Shown: one piece after another, positions 48,177 through 57,770 of the stretch
Position numbering within the stretch: the first letter of the stretch is position 1
Layout of the letters: the number at the start of each line of letters is the position of its first letter
Source: Streptomyces sp. Root1304
Lineage (GTDB): Bacteria; Actinomycetota; Actinomycetes; Streptomycetales; Streptomycetaceae
Assembly: GCF_001426405.1 (NCBI RefSeq)
Contig: NZ_LMEP01000028.1
Location: 89,300-153,299 of the forward strand
DNA: 64,000 nt
Direction of reading: 5' to 3'
Notes under the pieces: generated by a model
The model's input: only the letters and a program-made list of their open reading frames with translations
Database searches by the model: none
Told to the model about the DNA's origin: nothing
Made by a program: the position numbers and the translations under genes

Positions 48177-50538
48177 GGAGACGGACCGCGCCTCGCTTGT
48201 GGAGGGGGTCGTTGCCGTTGCCGCACTTCGGGGACTGGATGCAGGAGGGGCAGCCCGCCTCGCACTCGCAGGAGGCGATGGCCTCCCGGGTGGCCGTCAG
48301 CCAGGCGCGGGCCGTGTGGAAGGCGCGCTCGGCGAAGCCCGCACCGCCCGGGTGGCCGTCGTACACGAAGACGGTGGGGAGCAGCGTGTCCGGGTGGAGC
48401 GGCACGGAGACGCCGCCGATGTCCCAGCGGTCGCAGGTGGCGAAGAGCGGCAGCATGCCGATGGAGGCGTGTTCGGCGGCGTGCAGGGCGCCCCCGAGGA
48501 TCTCGGGGGTGATCCGGGCGGCGTCGAGCTGGTCCTCGGTGACCGTCCACCACACGGCCCGGGTGCGCAGGGTGCGGGGCGGCAGGTCGAGCTTGGTCTC
48601 GCCGAGGACCTCGCCCGTGATCAGCCGGCGGCGGAGGAAGGAGACGACCTGGTTGGTGACCTCGACGGAGCCGTAGCAGAGGCGGCCGGTTCCCCAGGGG
48701 ATCTCGGTGTCGGTGTCCAGGACGGCGATGGAGGTGGTGTCGCGGGCGGTGGTGGAGTACGGCGGGACGGCCTCCTCCACGAGGGCCACGGAGTCCTTCA
48801 GGTCGAGCTCCCGCACCAGGTAGGTGCGGCCCTGGTGGAGGTGGACGGCGCCCTCGTGGACGGCGGTGTGGGAGGCGGCCTCGTCGACGGTGCCGAGCAG
48901 CCTGCCGGTGCCCTGCTCGACGATTCGGACGGGGCTGCCGCCGCCGCCCCGGATGTCGGTGAGGTCGGCGGCCCGCTCGCGGCGGGTCCAGTACCAGCCG
49001 GTGGAGCGGCGGCGCAGCAGGCCGGCGCCCTCCAGCTGGGGCAGCAGTTCGGGGACGGCCGGGCCGAACAGGGCCAGGTCGGGTTCGGTCAGCGGAAGCT
49101 CCGCGGCGGCGGCGCACAGATGGGGGGCGAGGACGTAGGGGTTGTCGGGGTCCAGGACGGTCGACTCGACCGGCTGGTCGAAGATCGCCTCCGGGTGGTG
49201 GACCAGGAAGGTGTCCAGTGGGTCGTCGCGGGCGACGAGGACGGCGAGGGCGCCCTCGCCCGAGCGGCCGGCGCGGCCCGCCTGTTGCCACAGGGAGGCC
49301 CGGGTGCCCGGGTAGCCGGCGATCAGGACGGCGTCCAGGCCGGAGACGTCCACGCCCAGCTCCAGGGCGGTCGTGGCGGCCAGGCCGAGCAGCTCGCCGG
49401 AGTGCAGGGCCCGCTCCAGGGCCCGGCGCTCCTCGGGCAGGTAGCCGCCGCGGTAGGCGGCGACCCGGCGGGCGAGTGAGCGGTCGGTCTCGGCGAGCCG
49501 TTCCTGGGCGATCACCGAGATCAGCTCGGCGCCGCGCCGGGAGCGGACGAAGGCGACGGAGCGGACGCCCTGGCGGGTCAGGTCGGTGAGGAGGTCGGCG
49601 GTCTCGGCGGTGGCCGTGCGGCGGACGGGCGCGCCGCGCTCGCCGTGCAGCTCGGTCAGCGGCGGCTCCCACAGGGCGAAGACCAGTTCGCCGCGCGGGG
49701 AGGCGTCGTCGGAGACCTCGACGACCGGGAGGCCGGTGAGGCGGCGGGCGGCGACGGCGGGGTCGGCGGAGGTGGCGGAGGCGAGGAGGAAGACCGGCTC
49801 GGAGCCGTACCGGGCGCAGATCCGGCGCAGGCGCCGCAGTACCTGGGCGACATGGGAGCCGAAGACGCCCCGGTAGGTGTGGCACTCGTCGATCACGACG
49901 TAGCGCAGGGAGCGCAGGAAGGAGGACCACCTGGGGTGGGAGGGGAGTATGCCCCGGTGCAGCATGTCGGGGTTGGTGAGCACGTAGTTCGCGTACTGGC
50001 GGACCCACTCGCGTTCCTCGACCGGGGTGTCCCCGTCGTAGACGGCGGGGCGGATCCGGGTGCCGAGCGGGGCGGCCAGTTCCCGTACGGCGCGCCGCTG
50101 GTCGGCGGCGAGGGCCTTGGTGGGCGAGAGGTACAGGGCGGTGGTCCCGCGCCCGTTCGGGGCCTCCGCGCCGTCCAGGAGGGTGCTGAGGACCGGGGCG
50201 AGGTAGGCGAGCGACTTGCCCGAGGCGGTTCCGGTGGCGATCACCACGGACTCGCCGTCGAGGGCGTGCTCGGCGGCCTCCGCCTGATGCGCCCAGGGGT
50301 GCTCGATCCCGGCCTCCTGGACCGCCGCGATCACCTCCGGACGGATGCGGTGCGGCCAGACGGCATGACGGCCCTGCCGGGCGGGCATGTGCTCCGTATG
50401 AGTGATGCGCGCGGCCCGGCTCTCGCCCGAGGAGAGCCGGTCCAGGATCTCGCCGGGGGAGGGGCGGCTGCCCGTGTCCCCGGCCGGACGACGGGGGCGG
50501 TGATTCTTGGCCATCGGCACCGAGTGTGTCACTGCCAT
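48085..50538 (-). CDS. MrfA-like superfamily 2 DNA helicase with DUF1998 zinc-binding end
   Basis: 817 residues from ATG 50538; an in-frame ATG at 50595 adds 19 residues but lacks a ribosome site. Motif I is ATGTASGKS, motif II is VIDECHTY (DECH), motif III is LLASATSA and motif VI is QQAGRAGRSG. The C-terminal CECEAGCPSCIQSPKCGNGN cluster of cysteines is the DUF1998 metal site. MrfA helicases act in DNA repair. Divergent from bldG; convergent with the pilus operon, with an antisense 3' overlap. Confidence 0.92.
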   Translation of the reverse strand: MAVTHSVPMAKNHRPRRPAGDTGSRPSPGEILDRLSSGESRAARITHTEHMPARQGRHAVWPHRIRPEVIAAVQEAGIEHPWAHQAEAAEHALDGESVVIATGTASGKSLAYLAPVLSTLLDGAEAPNGRGTTALYLSPTKALAADQRRAVRELAAPLGTRIRPAVYDGDTPVEEREWVRQYANYVLTNPDMLHRGILPSHPRWSSFLRSLRYVVIDECHTYRGVFGSHVAQVLRRLRRICARYGSEPVFLLASATSADPAVAARRLTGLPVVEVSDDASPRGELVFALWEPPLTELHGERGAPVRRTATAETADLLTDLTRQGVRSVAFVRSRRGAELISVIAQERLAETDRSLARRVAAYRGGYLPEERRALERALHSGELLGLAATTALELGVDVSGLDAVLIAGYPGTRASLWQQAGRAGRSGEGALAVLVARDDPLDTFLVHHPEAIFDQPVESTVLDPDNPYVLAPHLCAAAAELPLTEPDLALFGPAVPELLPQLEGAGLLRRRSTGWYWTRRERAADLTDIRGGGGSPVRIVEQGTGRLLGTVDEAASHTAVHEGAVHLHQGRTYLVRELDLKDSVALVEEAVPPYSTTARDTTSIAVLDTDTEIPWGTGRLCYGSVEVTNQVVSFLRRRLITGEVLGETKLDLPPRTLRTRAVWWTVTEDQLDAARITPEILGGALHAAEHASIGMLPLFATCDRWDIGGVSVPLHPDTLLPTVFVYDGHPGGAGFAERAFHTARAWLTATREAIASCECEAGCPSCIQSPKCGNGNDPLHKRGAVRLLTELLRQAPEATPEATDPADPTGLEAPEAS

Positions 50539-50676
50539 GACGGACAATGCTTCCAAGGCGTCGTGCATGGCTGCTGGTAAGTGATTGAATGCCATCGCGG
50601 CTGGCGATCAGTTCCCCGACTCCGCCCGGGAGACCCGAGGGGAACGGTCGTTCGATAGCAAGGTGCTGGAGGATCC

Positions 50677-51030
50677 GTGGACCTGTCCCTGTCGACTCGC
50701 AATGTGACCGGCGCTGGTGGTGACCGTACGGTCGTCGAGGTCGGTGGCGAGATTGATGTGTATACCGCGCCCAAGCTGCGCGAGCAGTTGGTCGAGTTGG
50801 TGAACGACGGCAGCTACCACCTGGTCGTCGACATGGAGGGCGTGGACTTCCTCGACTCCACCGGCCTCGGTGTGCTCGTCGGCGGCCTGAAGCGCGTTCG
50901 CGCGCACGAGGGCTCGCTGCGTCTGGTCTGCAACCAGGAGCGCATTCTCAAGATTTTCCGGATCACGGGTCTCACCAAGGTGTTCCCGATCCACACCTCG
51001 GTCGACGAGGCCGTCAACGCCGTCGACTGA
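50677..51030 (+). CDS. bldG: Anti-anti-sigma factor BldG
   Basis: 117 residues from GTG 50677 after GGAGGAT. STAS fold with the phosphorylation site FLDSTGLGVLVGG, Ser61. Compared with the BldG sequence I remember from S. coelicolor there are about four extra residues near the N-terminus (TGAGG). BldG controls aerial growth and antibiotic production by sequestering anti-sigma factors. The gene is followed 15 bp later by its partner anti-sigma gene. Confidence 0.95.
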   Translation: MDLSLSTRNVTGAGGDRTVVEVGGEIDVYTAPKLREQLVELVNDGSYHLVVDMEGVDFLDSTGLGVLVGGLKRVRAHEGSLRLVCNQERILKIFRITGLTKVFPIHTSVDEAVNAVD

Positions 51031-51045
51031 GCCCAGGGGGTTCGC

Positions 51046-51504
51046 ATGGCCACCGTTGAACTCCGCTTCAGCGCTCAGCCCGAGCACGTCCGTACGGCCC
51101 GCCTGGTGGCGGCCGCGGTCGCGCGCCGGGCAGGGGTGGACGAGGCGGTCCTCGACGAGGTGCGTCTCGCCGTCGGTGAGGCATGTTCGCGTGCCGTCGG
51201 GCTGCACCGCAGCAACGACGTCACGACCCCCATCAGAGTCGTGCTGACCGAGGAGGAGAAGACGTTCTCCATCGAGGTCGGCGACGAAGTGCCGGGCGCG
51301 GGGGTGGCGGCGGCAGACGCCGCCGGAGTCCCCGGCGCGCGGACCGCGGCCCCGGCCGAGGACTTCGACGACGCCGACGGTGAGGACGAGATGGGGCTCG
51401 CGGTGATCCGCGGGCTCGTCGACGACGTCGAGGTGAGCGCCGGCGAGGACGGCGGCACCATCCGGATGACCTGGCCGGTGAACTCGGCGGACATCCTGTC
51501 CTGA
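51046..51504 (+). CDS. RsbW-like anti-sigma factor, BldG partner
   Basis: 152 residues from ATG 51046. The HATPase N-box LDEVRLAVGEACSRAVGLH and the EMGLAVIRGLVDDV G1-like box identify a serine kinase/anti-sigma factor. An Ala/Asp-rich insert (about 88-112) lies between them. It corresponds to the gene next to bldG in S. coelicolor whose product binds BldG. The two are co-transcribed here by spacing. Confidence 0.92.
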   Translation: MATVELRFSAQPEHVRTARLVAAAVARRAGVDEAVLDEVRLAVGEACSRAVGLHRSNDVTTPIRVVLTEEEKTFSIEVGDEVPGAGVAAADAAGVPGARTAAPAEDFDDADGEDEMGLAVIRGLVDDVEVSAGEDGGTIRMTWPVNSADILS

Positions 51505-51528
51505 CCCGTACGGAGTCAGAAGCGTGAC

Positions 51529-51561
51529 GAGAAGAGGCCCTGCCCCGCAGGGCCTCTTCTC
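51529..51561. terminator. Terminator after the bldG operon
   Basis: GAGAAGAGGCCCTGC (51529-51543) pairs perfectly with GCAGGGCCTCTTCTC (51547-51561), 25 bp after the anti-sigma stop. Confidence 0.87.
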
Positions 51562-51699
51562 CGTTCCCGGGGGAGCCGCACCCGCGGGCCGCACCCACCG
51601 CGGGCCGCGCCCGTGGGGCGATTCCGGATTGGTGCATCCGCGCGGAGGCCCCCGCCACATCCCCGTTTGTCCCGGTCCGTCTCCCTATGATCCGTCCCC

Positions 51700-54018
51700 A
51701 TGTACCCCACTTCCCTCGCTGCGGCGGTGCTCACGAGCGGGAACCGGACGATCGTGGCCGTCGTCGGCGTCGTCGCTCTCCTCGCGCTCGTGGTCGCGCG
51801 GCTCCTCGTCCGTCAGGTGCTCGCGGCCGGTGAGGGCACCGAGCGGATGAGGGAGATCGCCGCCGCCGTGCAGGAGGGCGCCAACGCCTACCTCGCACGT
51901 CAGCTGCGTACCCTCGCCGTCTTCGCGGCCGTCGTGTTCTTCCTGCTGATGCTGCTGCCCGCCGACAACTGGTCGCAGCGCGCGGGGCGCTCCCTGTTCT
52001 TCCTGGTCGGGGCGTTGTTCTCGGCGCTCACCGGCTACCTCGGCATGCGGCTGGCGGTACGGGCGAACGTCCGGGTCGCCGCCGCGGCGCGGGAGGCGAC
52101 CCCCGCGCCGGGCGAGCCGGAGCGGAACCGGTCCGAGGTGGCGCACCGGGCCATGCGGATCGCGTTCCGCACCGGCGGGGTCGTCGGCATGTGCACGGTC
52201 GGCCTCGGGCTCCTCGGCGCGGTCTGCGTCGTCCTCGTCTACGCCGCCGACGCGCCCAAGGTGCTGGAGGGATTCGGACTCGGTGCCGCGCTGATCGCCA
52301 TGTTCATGAGGGTGGGCGGCGGCATCTTCACCAAGGCCGCCGATGTCGGCGCCGACCTGGTCGGCAAGGTCGAGCAGGGCATCCCCGAGGACGACCCGCG
52401 CAACGCGGCCACGATCGCCGACAACGTCGGCGACAACGTCGGCGACTGCGCGGGCATGGCGGCCGACCTCTTCGAGTCGTACGCCGTGACCCTGGTCGCC
52501 GCGCTCATCCTCGGCAAGGCGGCCTTCGGCGACCACGGACTGGCGTTCCCCCTGATGGTCCCGGCGATCGGCGTGGTCACCGCGGTCATCGGCATCCTCG
52601 CGGTCTCGCCGCGACACGCCGACCGGGGCGGGATGAGCGCGATCAACCGCGGATTCCTCGTCTCCGCGGCCGTCTCGCTCGCCGGGGTCGCCGTCGCCGC
52701 CTTCGCGTACCTGCCGTCCTCCTACGCCGAACTCCAGGGCGTCACCGAGCCGGGGATCCGCGACCACGGCGGCGACCCCCGGGTCCTCGCGCTGGTCGCC
52801 GTGGCCCTCGGCATCGTCCTCGCCGCGCTGATCCAGCAGCTCACCGGCTACTTCACGGAGACGAGCCGGCGGCCGGTCAGGGACATCGGCAGGTCCTCGC
52901 TCACCGGCCCCGCGACCGTCGTCCTCGCGGGCGTCGCCCTCGGCATGGAGTCCGCCGTCTACACGGCGCTCCTGATCGGACTCACGGTGTACGGGGCGTT
53001 CCTGCTGGGCGGTGCCTCGATCATGCTCGCGCTGTTCGCGGTCGCCCTCGCCGGTACGGGGCTGCTCACCACCGTCGGCGTGATCGTCGCCATGGACACC
53101 TTCGGACCGGTCGCCGACAACGCCCAGGGCATCGCGGAGATGTCGGGGGACGTCCAGGGTGCCGGGGCGCAGGTCCTCACCGAGCTGGACGCCGTCGGCA
53201 ACACCACGAAGGCCATCACCAAGGGCATCGCCATCGCCACCGCCGTCCTGGCGGCCTCGGCGCTGTTCGGCTCGTACCGGGACGCCATCGCGACCGCGGT
53301 CGCCGACGTGGGGGACGTCGGGGCGAAGGCGGACCTGCTGACGCTCTCGATGGACATCTCCCAGCCCAACAACCTCTTCGGCCTGATCCTCGGCGCGGCG
53401 GTCGTCTTCCTCTTCTCGGGGCTCGCGATCAACGCCGTGTCGCGGTCGGCGGGATCGGTGGTCTACGAGGTGCGGAGGCAGTTCCGCGAGCACCCCGGGA
53501 TCATGGACTACACGGAGAAGCCCGAGTACGGGCGGGTCGTCGACATCTGCACCAAGGACGCGCTGCGCGAACTCGCCACGCCCGGCCTGCTCGCCGTGAT
53601 GGCCCCGATCGCGGTCGGCTTCGCGCTCGGTGTCGGCCCCCTCGGCGCGTACCTCGCGGGGGCGATCGGGGCGGGCGCGCTGATGGCGGTCTTCCTGGCC
53701 AACTCCGGTGGCGCCTGGGACAACGCGAAGAAGCTGGTCGAGGACGGCAACCACGGCGGCAAGGGCAGCGAGGCGCACGAGGCGACCGTCATCGGGGACA
53801 CGGTCGGGGACCCGTTCAAGGACACCGCCGGGCCGGCCATCAACCCGCTCCTGAAGGTGATGAACCTGGTCGCGCTGCTCATCGCCCCGGCGGTCGTGAG
53901 GTTCAGTTACGGGGAGGACGCCACCGCCGGTCTGCGGGCGGCGGTCGCGGTGCTCGCGCTGGTCGTGGTGGTGGGTGCGGTGTGGGTCTCCAAGAAGCGC
54001 CCGGTGGCCGTCTCCTGA
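51700..54018 (+). CDS. hppA: Membrane proton-translocating pyrophosphatase, K+-independent type
   Basis: 772 residues from ATG 51700 with about 16 membrane helices. The catalytic blocks DVGADLVGKVE and DNVGDNVGDCAGMAADLFESYAVT bind Mg-pyrophosphate; a second acidic block (SGGAWDNAKK, IGDTVGDPFKDTAGP) is near the end. Lys504 and Thr507 in GNTTKAITKG mark the K+-independent branch. It pumps protons using pyrophosphate. TATGAT ends 8 bp before the ATG and no ribosome site exists, suggesting a leaderless mRNA. Confidence 0.96.
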   Translation: MYPTSLAAAVLTSGNRTIVAVVGVVALLALVVARLLVRQVLAAGEGTERMREIAAAVQEGANAYLARQLRTLAVFAAVVFFLLMLLPADNWSQRAGRSLFFLVGALFSALTGYLGMRLAVRANVRVAAAAREATPAPGEPERNRSEVAHRAMRIAFRTGGVVGMCTVGLGLLGAVCVVLVYAADAPKVLEGFGLGAALIAMFMRVGGGIFTKAADVGADLVGKVEQGIPEDDPRNAATIADNVGDNVGDCAGMAADLFESYAVTLVAALILGKAAFGDHGLAFPLMVPAIGVVTAVIGILAVSPRHADRGGMSAINRGFLVSAAVSLAGVAVAAFAYLPSSYAELQGVTEPGIRDHGGDPRVLALVAVALGIVLAALIQQLTGYFTETSRRPVRDIGRSSLTGPATVVLAGVALGMESAVYTALLIGLTVYGAFLLGGASIMLALFAVALAGTGLLTTVGVIVAMDTFGPVADNAQGIAEMSGDVQGAGAQVLTELDAVGNTTKAITKGIAIATAVLAASALFGSYRDAIATAVADVGDVGAKADLLTLSMDISQPNNLFGLILGAAVVFLFSGLAINAVSRSAGSVVYEVRRQFREHPGIMDYTEKPEYGRVVDICTKDALRELATPGLLAVMAPIAVGFALGVGPLGAYLAGAIGAGALMAVFLANSGGAWDNAKKLVEDGNHGGKGSEAHEATVIGDTVGDPFKDTAGPAINPLLKVMNLVALLIAPAVVRFSYGEDATAGLRAAVAVLALVVVVGAVWVSKKRPVAVS

Positions 54019-54179
54019 CGTGTCGTCCGTCTCATTACCGGGCGTTCGCCGGGTGTGTGGGAGGGATCTCCCTTGGGTCAAAAGGCTGCAATCCAGGGCG
54101 AATCCTTCGTACGAAAGGTGGAAGTAGCCCGTTCGGCGTGTATGTTCCGGGGCCGAGAGCCTTGGAAGGGACCGATCCG

Positions 54180-54872
54180 GTGAACAAGAAGCTTGCGGCC
54201 GCACTGTCCGGCGGTGCGGTACTGGTGCTCGCGCTGTCGGGTTGCAGCGACGACGAGGGCGACAAGGTGGGTGACTGGGCGAAGACCTTCTGCGACCAGG
54301 CGAAGCCGCAGATCCAGAAGCGGGCCAACGCCCACCAGATCATCATTTCGACGGCCGCGGACAGCAAGCCCGCCGAGATCCAGGCCGCCGACTCGAAGGC
54401 GTTCCAGGACATCGCCGATGCCGACCGGGCGCTCGCCAAGGCCGTGGAGAGCGCCGGCGCGCCGCCCGTCGAGAACGGCGAGAAGGTCAAGCAGGACGCG
54501 ATCAAGGAGCTCAACGCCACCGCGGTGGCGTACGAGGGCCTCAAGAAGCAGGTCGACGCGCTGGACCCGACGAACCAGCAGAAGTTCGCGGACGGTCTCC
54601 AGGGCGTCGCCGACGGCCTGACCAAGATCGAGAAGATGGACCAGAACGCCCTGTCCAAGCTGGAGGAGGGCGAGCTCGGCCAGGCGATGGCCAAGCAGCC
54701 CGGCTGCCAGAAGCCCACGGCCTCGGCCCCGCCGAAGACCTCGGCCTCCCCGAAGGCCGGCGCCACCTCCTCGGGCAAGGGCGCGGACACCTCCGGCGGC
54801 GCCGCCGAGCCCACCGCGACGGCCTCCGCCAAGCCCACCAAGAAGGCCGCGGCGAGCCAGACCGAGGAGTAG
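54180..54872 (+). CDS. Small secreted lipoprotein
   Basis: 230 residues from GTG 54180 after GGAAGGG. A signal peptide ends in the lipobox LSGC (Cys22). The mature part is helical with two further Cys (FCDQAKP and PGCQKP) that could pair; the last 55 residues are Ser/Ala/Pro/Lys-rich. No enzymatic motif. Similar 'small secreted protein' genes follow hppA in other Streptomyces. Confidence 0.85.
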   Translation: MNKKLAAALSGGAVLVLALSGCSDDEGDKVGDWAKTFCDQAKPQIQKRANAHQIIISTAADSKPAEIQAADSKAFQDIADADRALAKAVESAGAPPVENGEKVKQDAIKELNATAVAYEGLKKQVDALDPTNQQKFADGLQGVADGLTKIEKMDQNALSKLEEGELGQAMAKQPGCQKPTASAPPKTSASPKAGATSSGKGADTSGGAAEPTATASAKPTKKAAASQTEE

Positions 54873-54978
54873 GAACCGGGGTCCGGACGCAGGCCCCCGG
54901 CCCCGGTGACCGCGGCGATCGGCCGCTCGTCGCCGGGTCGGCGGCCCGGATGTCGGTGGCGGCCGTCACAATGGAGCG

Positions 54979-56619
54979 GTGAGTACGACCAGCCTGCCTC
55001 CCCGCCTCCCGGTGCCCGCGCACGCCGCCCGTCTGCGCGAGGCCCTGCTCGCCGCCGACTTCACCGCCGACGGTCTCCTCGACCTGCTCGGCGCCCCGGC
55101 GTACGCGGCACTCGCCCGCAGCGAGACCGTGCCCGCCCTGCGCGCCACCCGGGGCGACTCCCCGCTGGAGACGCTCGTCCGGCTGTTCCTGCTCCAGCAG
55201 GCCGTCGGGCAGGAGCGGGCCGCCGCCGCGCTCCCGCTCGACGAGGCGCTCGCCGACGGCTGGGTGGTCCGCGAGGGCGACACCGTGCTCGCCACGGTCG
55301 ACATCCGGCCGTACGGCGGCCCGGACGGCGAGGACTGGTTCATCGTCTCCGACCTGGGCTGCGCCGTCGGTGGAGCCGGTGGCATCGGCACCAAGAACGA
55401 GGGGGTCGTCCTCGGCGTCGGCGGTGCCTCCACCACCCTCGCCGGCATCACGGTCCGTATGCCGGTCTCCTCCGCGCTCGACCTCGGCACCGGCTCCGGC
55501 ATCCAGGCGCTGCACGCCGCCCAGCACGCGACCCTGGTCACCGCCACCGACCTCAACCCGCGCGCCCTGGACTTCACGCGCCTCACGCTCGCCCTCTCCG
55601 GGGCCCGGGAGGCCGAGCTGCTCACCGGCTCGCTGTTCGAGCCGGTCGACGGCGACACGTACGACCTGATCGTCTCCAACCCGCCGTTCGTGATCTCCCC
55701 CGGCGCCCGGCTGACCTACCGGGACGGCGGGATGGGCGGCGACGACCTGTGCCGGACGCTCGTGCAGCAGGCGGGCGAGCGGCTCAACGACGGCGGGTAC
55801 GCCCAGTTCCTCGCCAACTGGCAGCACGTCGAGGGCGAGGAGTGGCAGGACCGGCTGCGGTCCTGGGTGCCCGCGGGCTGCGACGCGTGGATCGTGCAGC
55901 GCGAGGTCCAGGACGTCACCCAGTACGCGGAGCTGTGGCTGCGGGACAGCGGCGACCACCGGGGCGACCCGGAGGAGTACCGGGAGGCGTACGGGCGCTG
56001 GCTCGACGACTTCGACGCCCACAAGACGCGTGCGATCGGCTTCGGCTGGATCACGATCCGGCGGAACGCCGCCGTGGTCTCCGGCGCCGTCGAGCCGTCG
56101 ATCGTCGTCGAGGAGTGGCCGCACCCCGTCGAGCAGCCCCTCGGCCCCACCGTCCGCGCCCACTTCGAGCGCCAGGACTATCTGCGCGGCCACGACGACG
56201 CGGCCCTGCTCGCCGACCGGTTCGTTCTCGCTTCCGAGGTCGTGCAGGAGCAGGTCGGGCTGCCCGGCGCCGAGGACCCCGAGCACGTCGTGCTCCGGCA
56301 GAACCGGGGCATGCGGCGCGCCACCCGGGTGGACCACGTCGGCGCCGGGTTCGCGGGCGTCTGCGACGGCACCCTCAGCGCGGGCCGCATCCTCGACGCG
56401 ATCGGCCGGCTGATGGGGGAGGACCCGGTGATACTGCGGGACCGCACCCCGCAGGCGATCCGGCTGCTGGTGGAGGAGGGCTTCCTGCTGCCCGTCGGGA
56501 TGGACTCCCCGGAGACCGGCGGGACTTCTGAGACGGGCGCGATCTCGGAGTCGGGCGGGGCCCCGGAGACGGGTGGGACGTCGGAGACGGACGGGACCTC
56601 GGGGGCGGGCGGCGCTTGA
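54979..56619 (+). CDS. SAM-dependent methyltransferase with NPPF motif
   Basis: 546 residues from GTG 54979. The SAM site ALDLGTGSGIQALHAA is followed by SNPPF (Asn234), typical of methyltransferases that act on nucleic-acid bases or protein glutamine. A helical N-terminal domain precedes it. The C-terminus ends in about 40 residues of Glu/Thr/Gly/Ser repeats (PETGGTSETG). CACAAT lies 6 bp before the GTG, with a GGAG in between, so initiation may be leaderless. The stop overlaps the next start (TTGA). Confidence 0.86.
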   Translation: MSTTSLPPRLPVPAHAARLREALLAADFTADGLLDLLGAPAYAALARSETVPALRATRGDSPLETLVRLFLLQQAVGQERAAAALPLDEALADGWVVREGDTVLATVDIRPYGGPDGEDWFIVSDLGCAVGGAGGIGTKNEGVVLGVGGASTTLAGITVRMPVSSALDLGTGSGIQALHAAQHATLVTATDLNPRALDFTRLTLALSGAREAELLTGSLFEPVDGDTYDLIVSNPPFVISPGARLTYRDGGMGGDDLCRTLVQQAGERLNDGGYAQFLANWQHVEGEEWQDRLRSWVPAGCDAWIVQREVQDVTQYAELWLRDSGDHRGDPEEYREAYGRWLDDFDAHKTRAIGFGWITIRRNAAVVSGAVEPSIVVEEWPHPVEQPLGPTVRAHFERQDYLRGHDDAALLADRFVLASEVVQEQVGLPGAEDPEHVVLRQNRGMRRATRVDHVGAGFAGVCDGTLSAGRILDAIGRLMGEDPVILRDRTPQAIRLLVEEGFLLPVGMDSPETGGTSETGAISESGGAPETGGTSETDGTSGAGGA

Positions 56620-57620
56620 TACGGATCGAGCTGGACGAGGCCTCGCTCGGGGCGACCCGGATCGCGATCAGCCCGCTGCGGGACGCGTTCTGCGCGATGC
56701 ACCTCGCGCTGCCCGGCCGCCATCCCTCCTGGCCGTACCAGGAGTGGGTCGGCCAGGCGCGCGAGGTGTGGCGCGAGGACGACCGGCTCCGGCCGCTGTG
56801 GGACCTCTTCGCCGACGGGCGGTACGAGGTCTCCGACTTCCTGCTGCCCCGCCCCTTCGGCACGGTCCATGTCCACGAGGAGCTCGCGGCGCTGCGGGCC
56901 ACCGACCCCGCGTTCGTCCGCGAGCAGGTGGCCGACTGCTACCCCGGGATGGGCGACGCGCCCTTCGTGCAGCCGTATCTGAAGGACCCGGAGGCGGCCT
57001 GCGCGGCGCTCGCCGACGCGTACGCGGCCTACTGGGAGGGCGCGATCGAGCCGTACTGGCCGACGATGCGGCGGCTCGTCGAGGACGAAGTGCTCGTCCG
57101 CGCCCGGACGTTCGCGACCGAGGGCGTCGACGCGCTGTTCGCGGGCCTGGAGAGCCGGGCGCGCTGGGACTCGCCCGTCCTCGAACTCACCAAGCACATC
57201 GACGCGGAGTACGCGCCCGGGGAACGGCGGCTGGTGCTCGTACCGCTGGTCTTCGCCGAGGGCTGCCGGCTGTACTCGACGGACGACCCCGAGGTCTTCG
57301 CGGTCAGCTTCCAGGCCCGGGGCGCGGGCGCCCTGCGCGAACCGCCCGAGCCCGTGGCCGAGGACCGGCTCGGGCTGATGCTCGGCCGGGGCCGGGCGGC
57401 GGTCCTGCGCGAGCTGGGCGGCCCGCTGACCACGGCCGGGCTCGCCGACCGCCTCGGCCTCGCGCCGAGCACGGTCTCCGAGCACCTGTCGGTGCTGTCC
57501 GAGGCCGGGGTGGTGACCCGGCACCGGGTCGGGCGCTCGGTGTACTACCAGCTGACGGACACCGGCCGTTCGCTGCTCGCGCTCCTCACGGGACAGGACG
57601 TCCTCACGGCGGTGGCCTGA
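56616..57620 (+). CDS. ArsR-type regulator with N-terminal DUF5937-like domain
   Basis: 334 residues from TTG 56616, overlapping the methyltransferase stop. The C-terminal 80 residues form a winged helix (GGPLTTAGLADRLGLAPSTVSEHLSVLSEAGVVTRHRVGRSVYYQLT). The N-terminal 240 residues are the large ligand-type domain seen in actinobacterial ArsR-like proteins labelled DUF5937. It is followed by an ABC exporter whose promoter holds a perfect inverted repeat, the probable target. Confidence 0.85.
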   Translation: MIRIELDEASLGATRIAISPLRDAFCAMHLALPGRHPSWPYQEWVGQAREVWREDDRLRPLWDLFADGRYEVSDFLLPRPFGTVHVHEELAALRATDPAFVREQVADCYPGMGDAPFVQPYLKDPEAACAALADAYAAYWEGAIEPYWPTMRRLVEDEVLVRARTFATEGVDALFAGLESRARWDSPVLELTKHIDAEYAPGERRLVLVPLVFAEGCRLYSTDDPEVFAVSFQARGAGALREPPEPVAEDRLGLMLGRGRAAVLRELGGPLTTAGLADRLGLAPSTVSEHLSVLSEAGVVTRHRVGRSVYYQLTDTGRSLLALLTGQDVLTAVA

Positions 57621-57710
57621 CGCAAGGCCCGCCGCGGAAGCCCCGGCCGACACGAAGCCCCGGCCGACGTGAAGGCCCCTGCCGGGGCGAAGACCCCGAC
57701 CCCTCCCCGA

Positions 57711-57732
57711 CGATTCGGGGGCTCCCGAATCG
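57711..57732. promoter_or_regulatory. Inverted repeat CGATTCGGG-N4-CCCGAATCG, ABC transporter operator
   Basis: Perfect 9-bp arms (57711-57719 and 57724-57732) around ggct, 38 bp before the ABC ATPase start and about 26 bp before the presumed -10 box TACCGT (57758-57763). It overlaps where the -35 would lie. The ArsR-type protein encoded just upstream is the obvious candidate ligand. Confidence 0.6.
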
Positions 57733-57770
57733 ATGGCCCGCCCCCGCCCCCGGCTCCTACCGTCCGGCGC

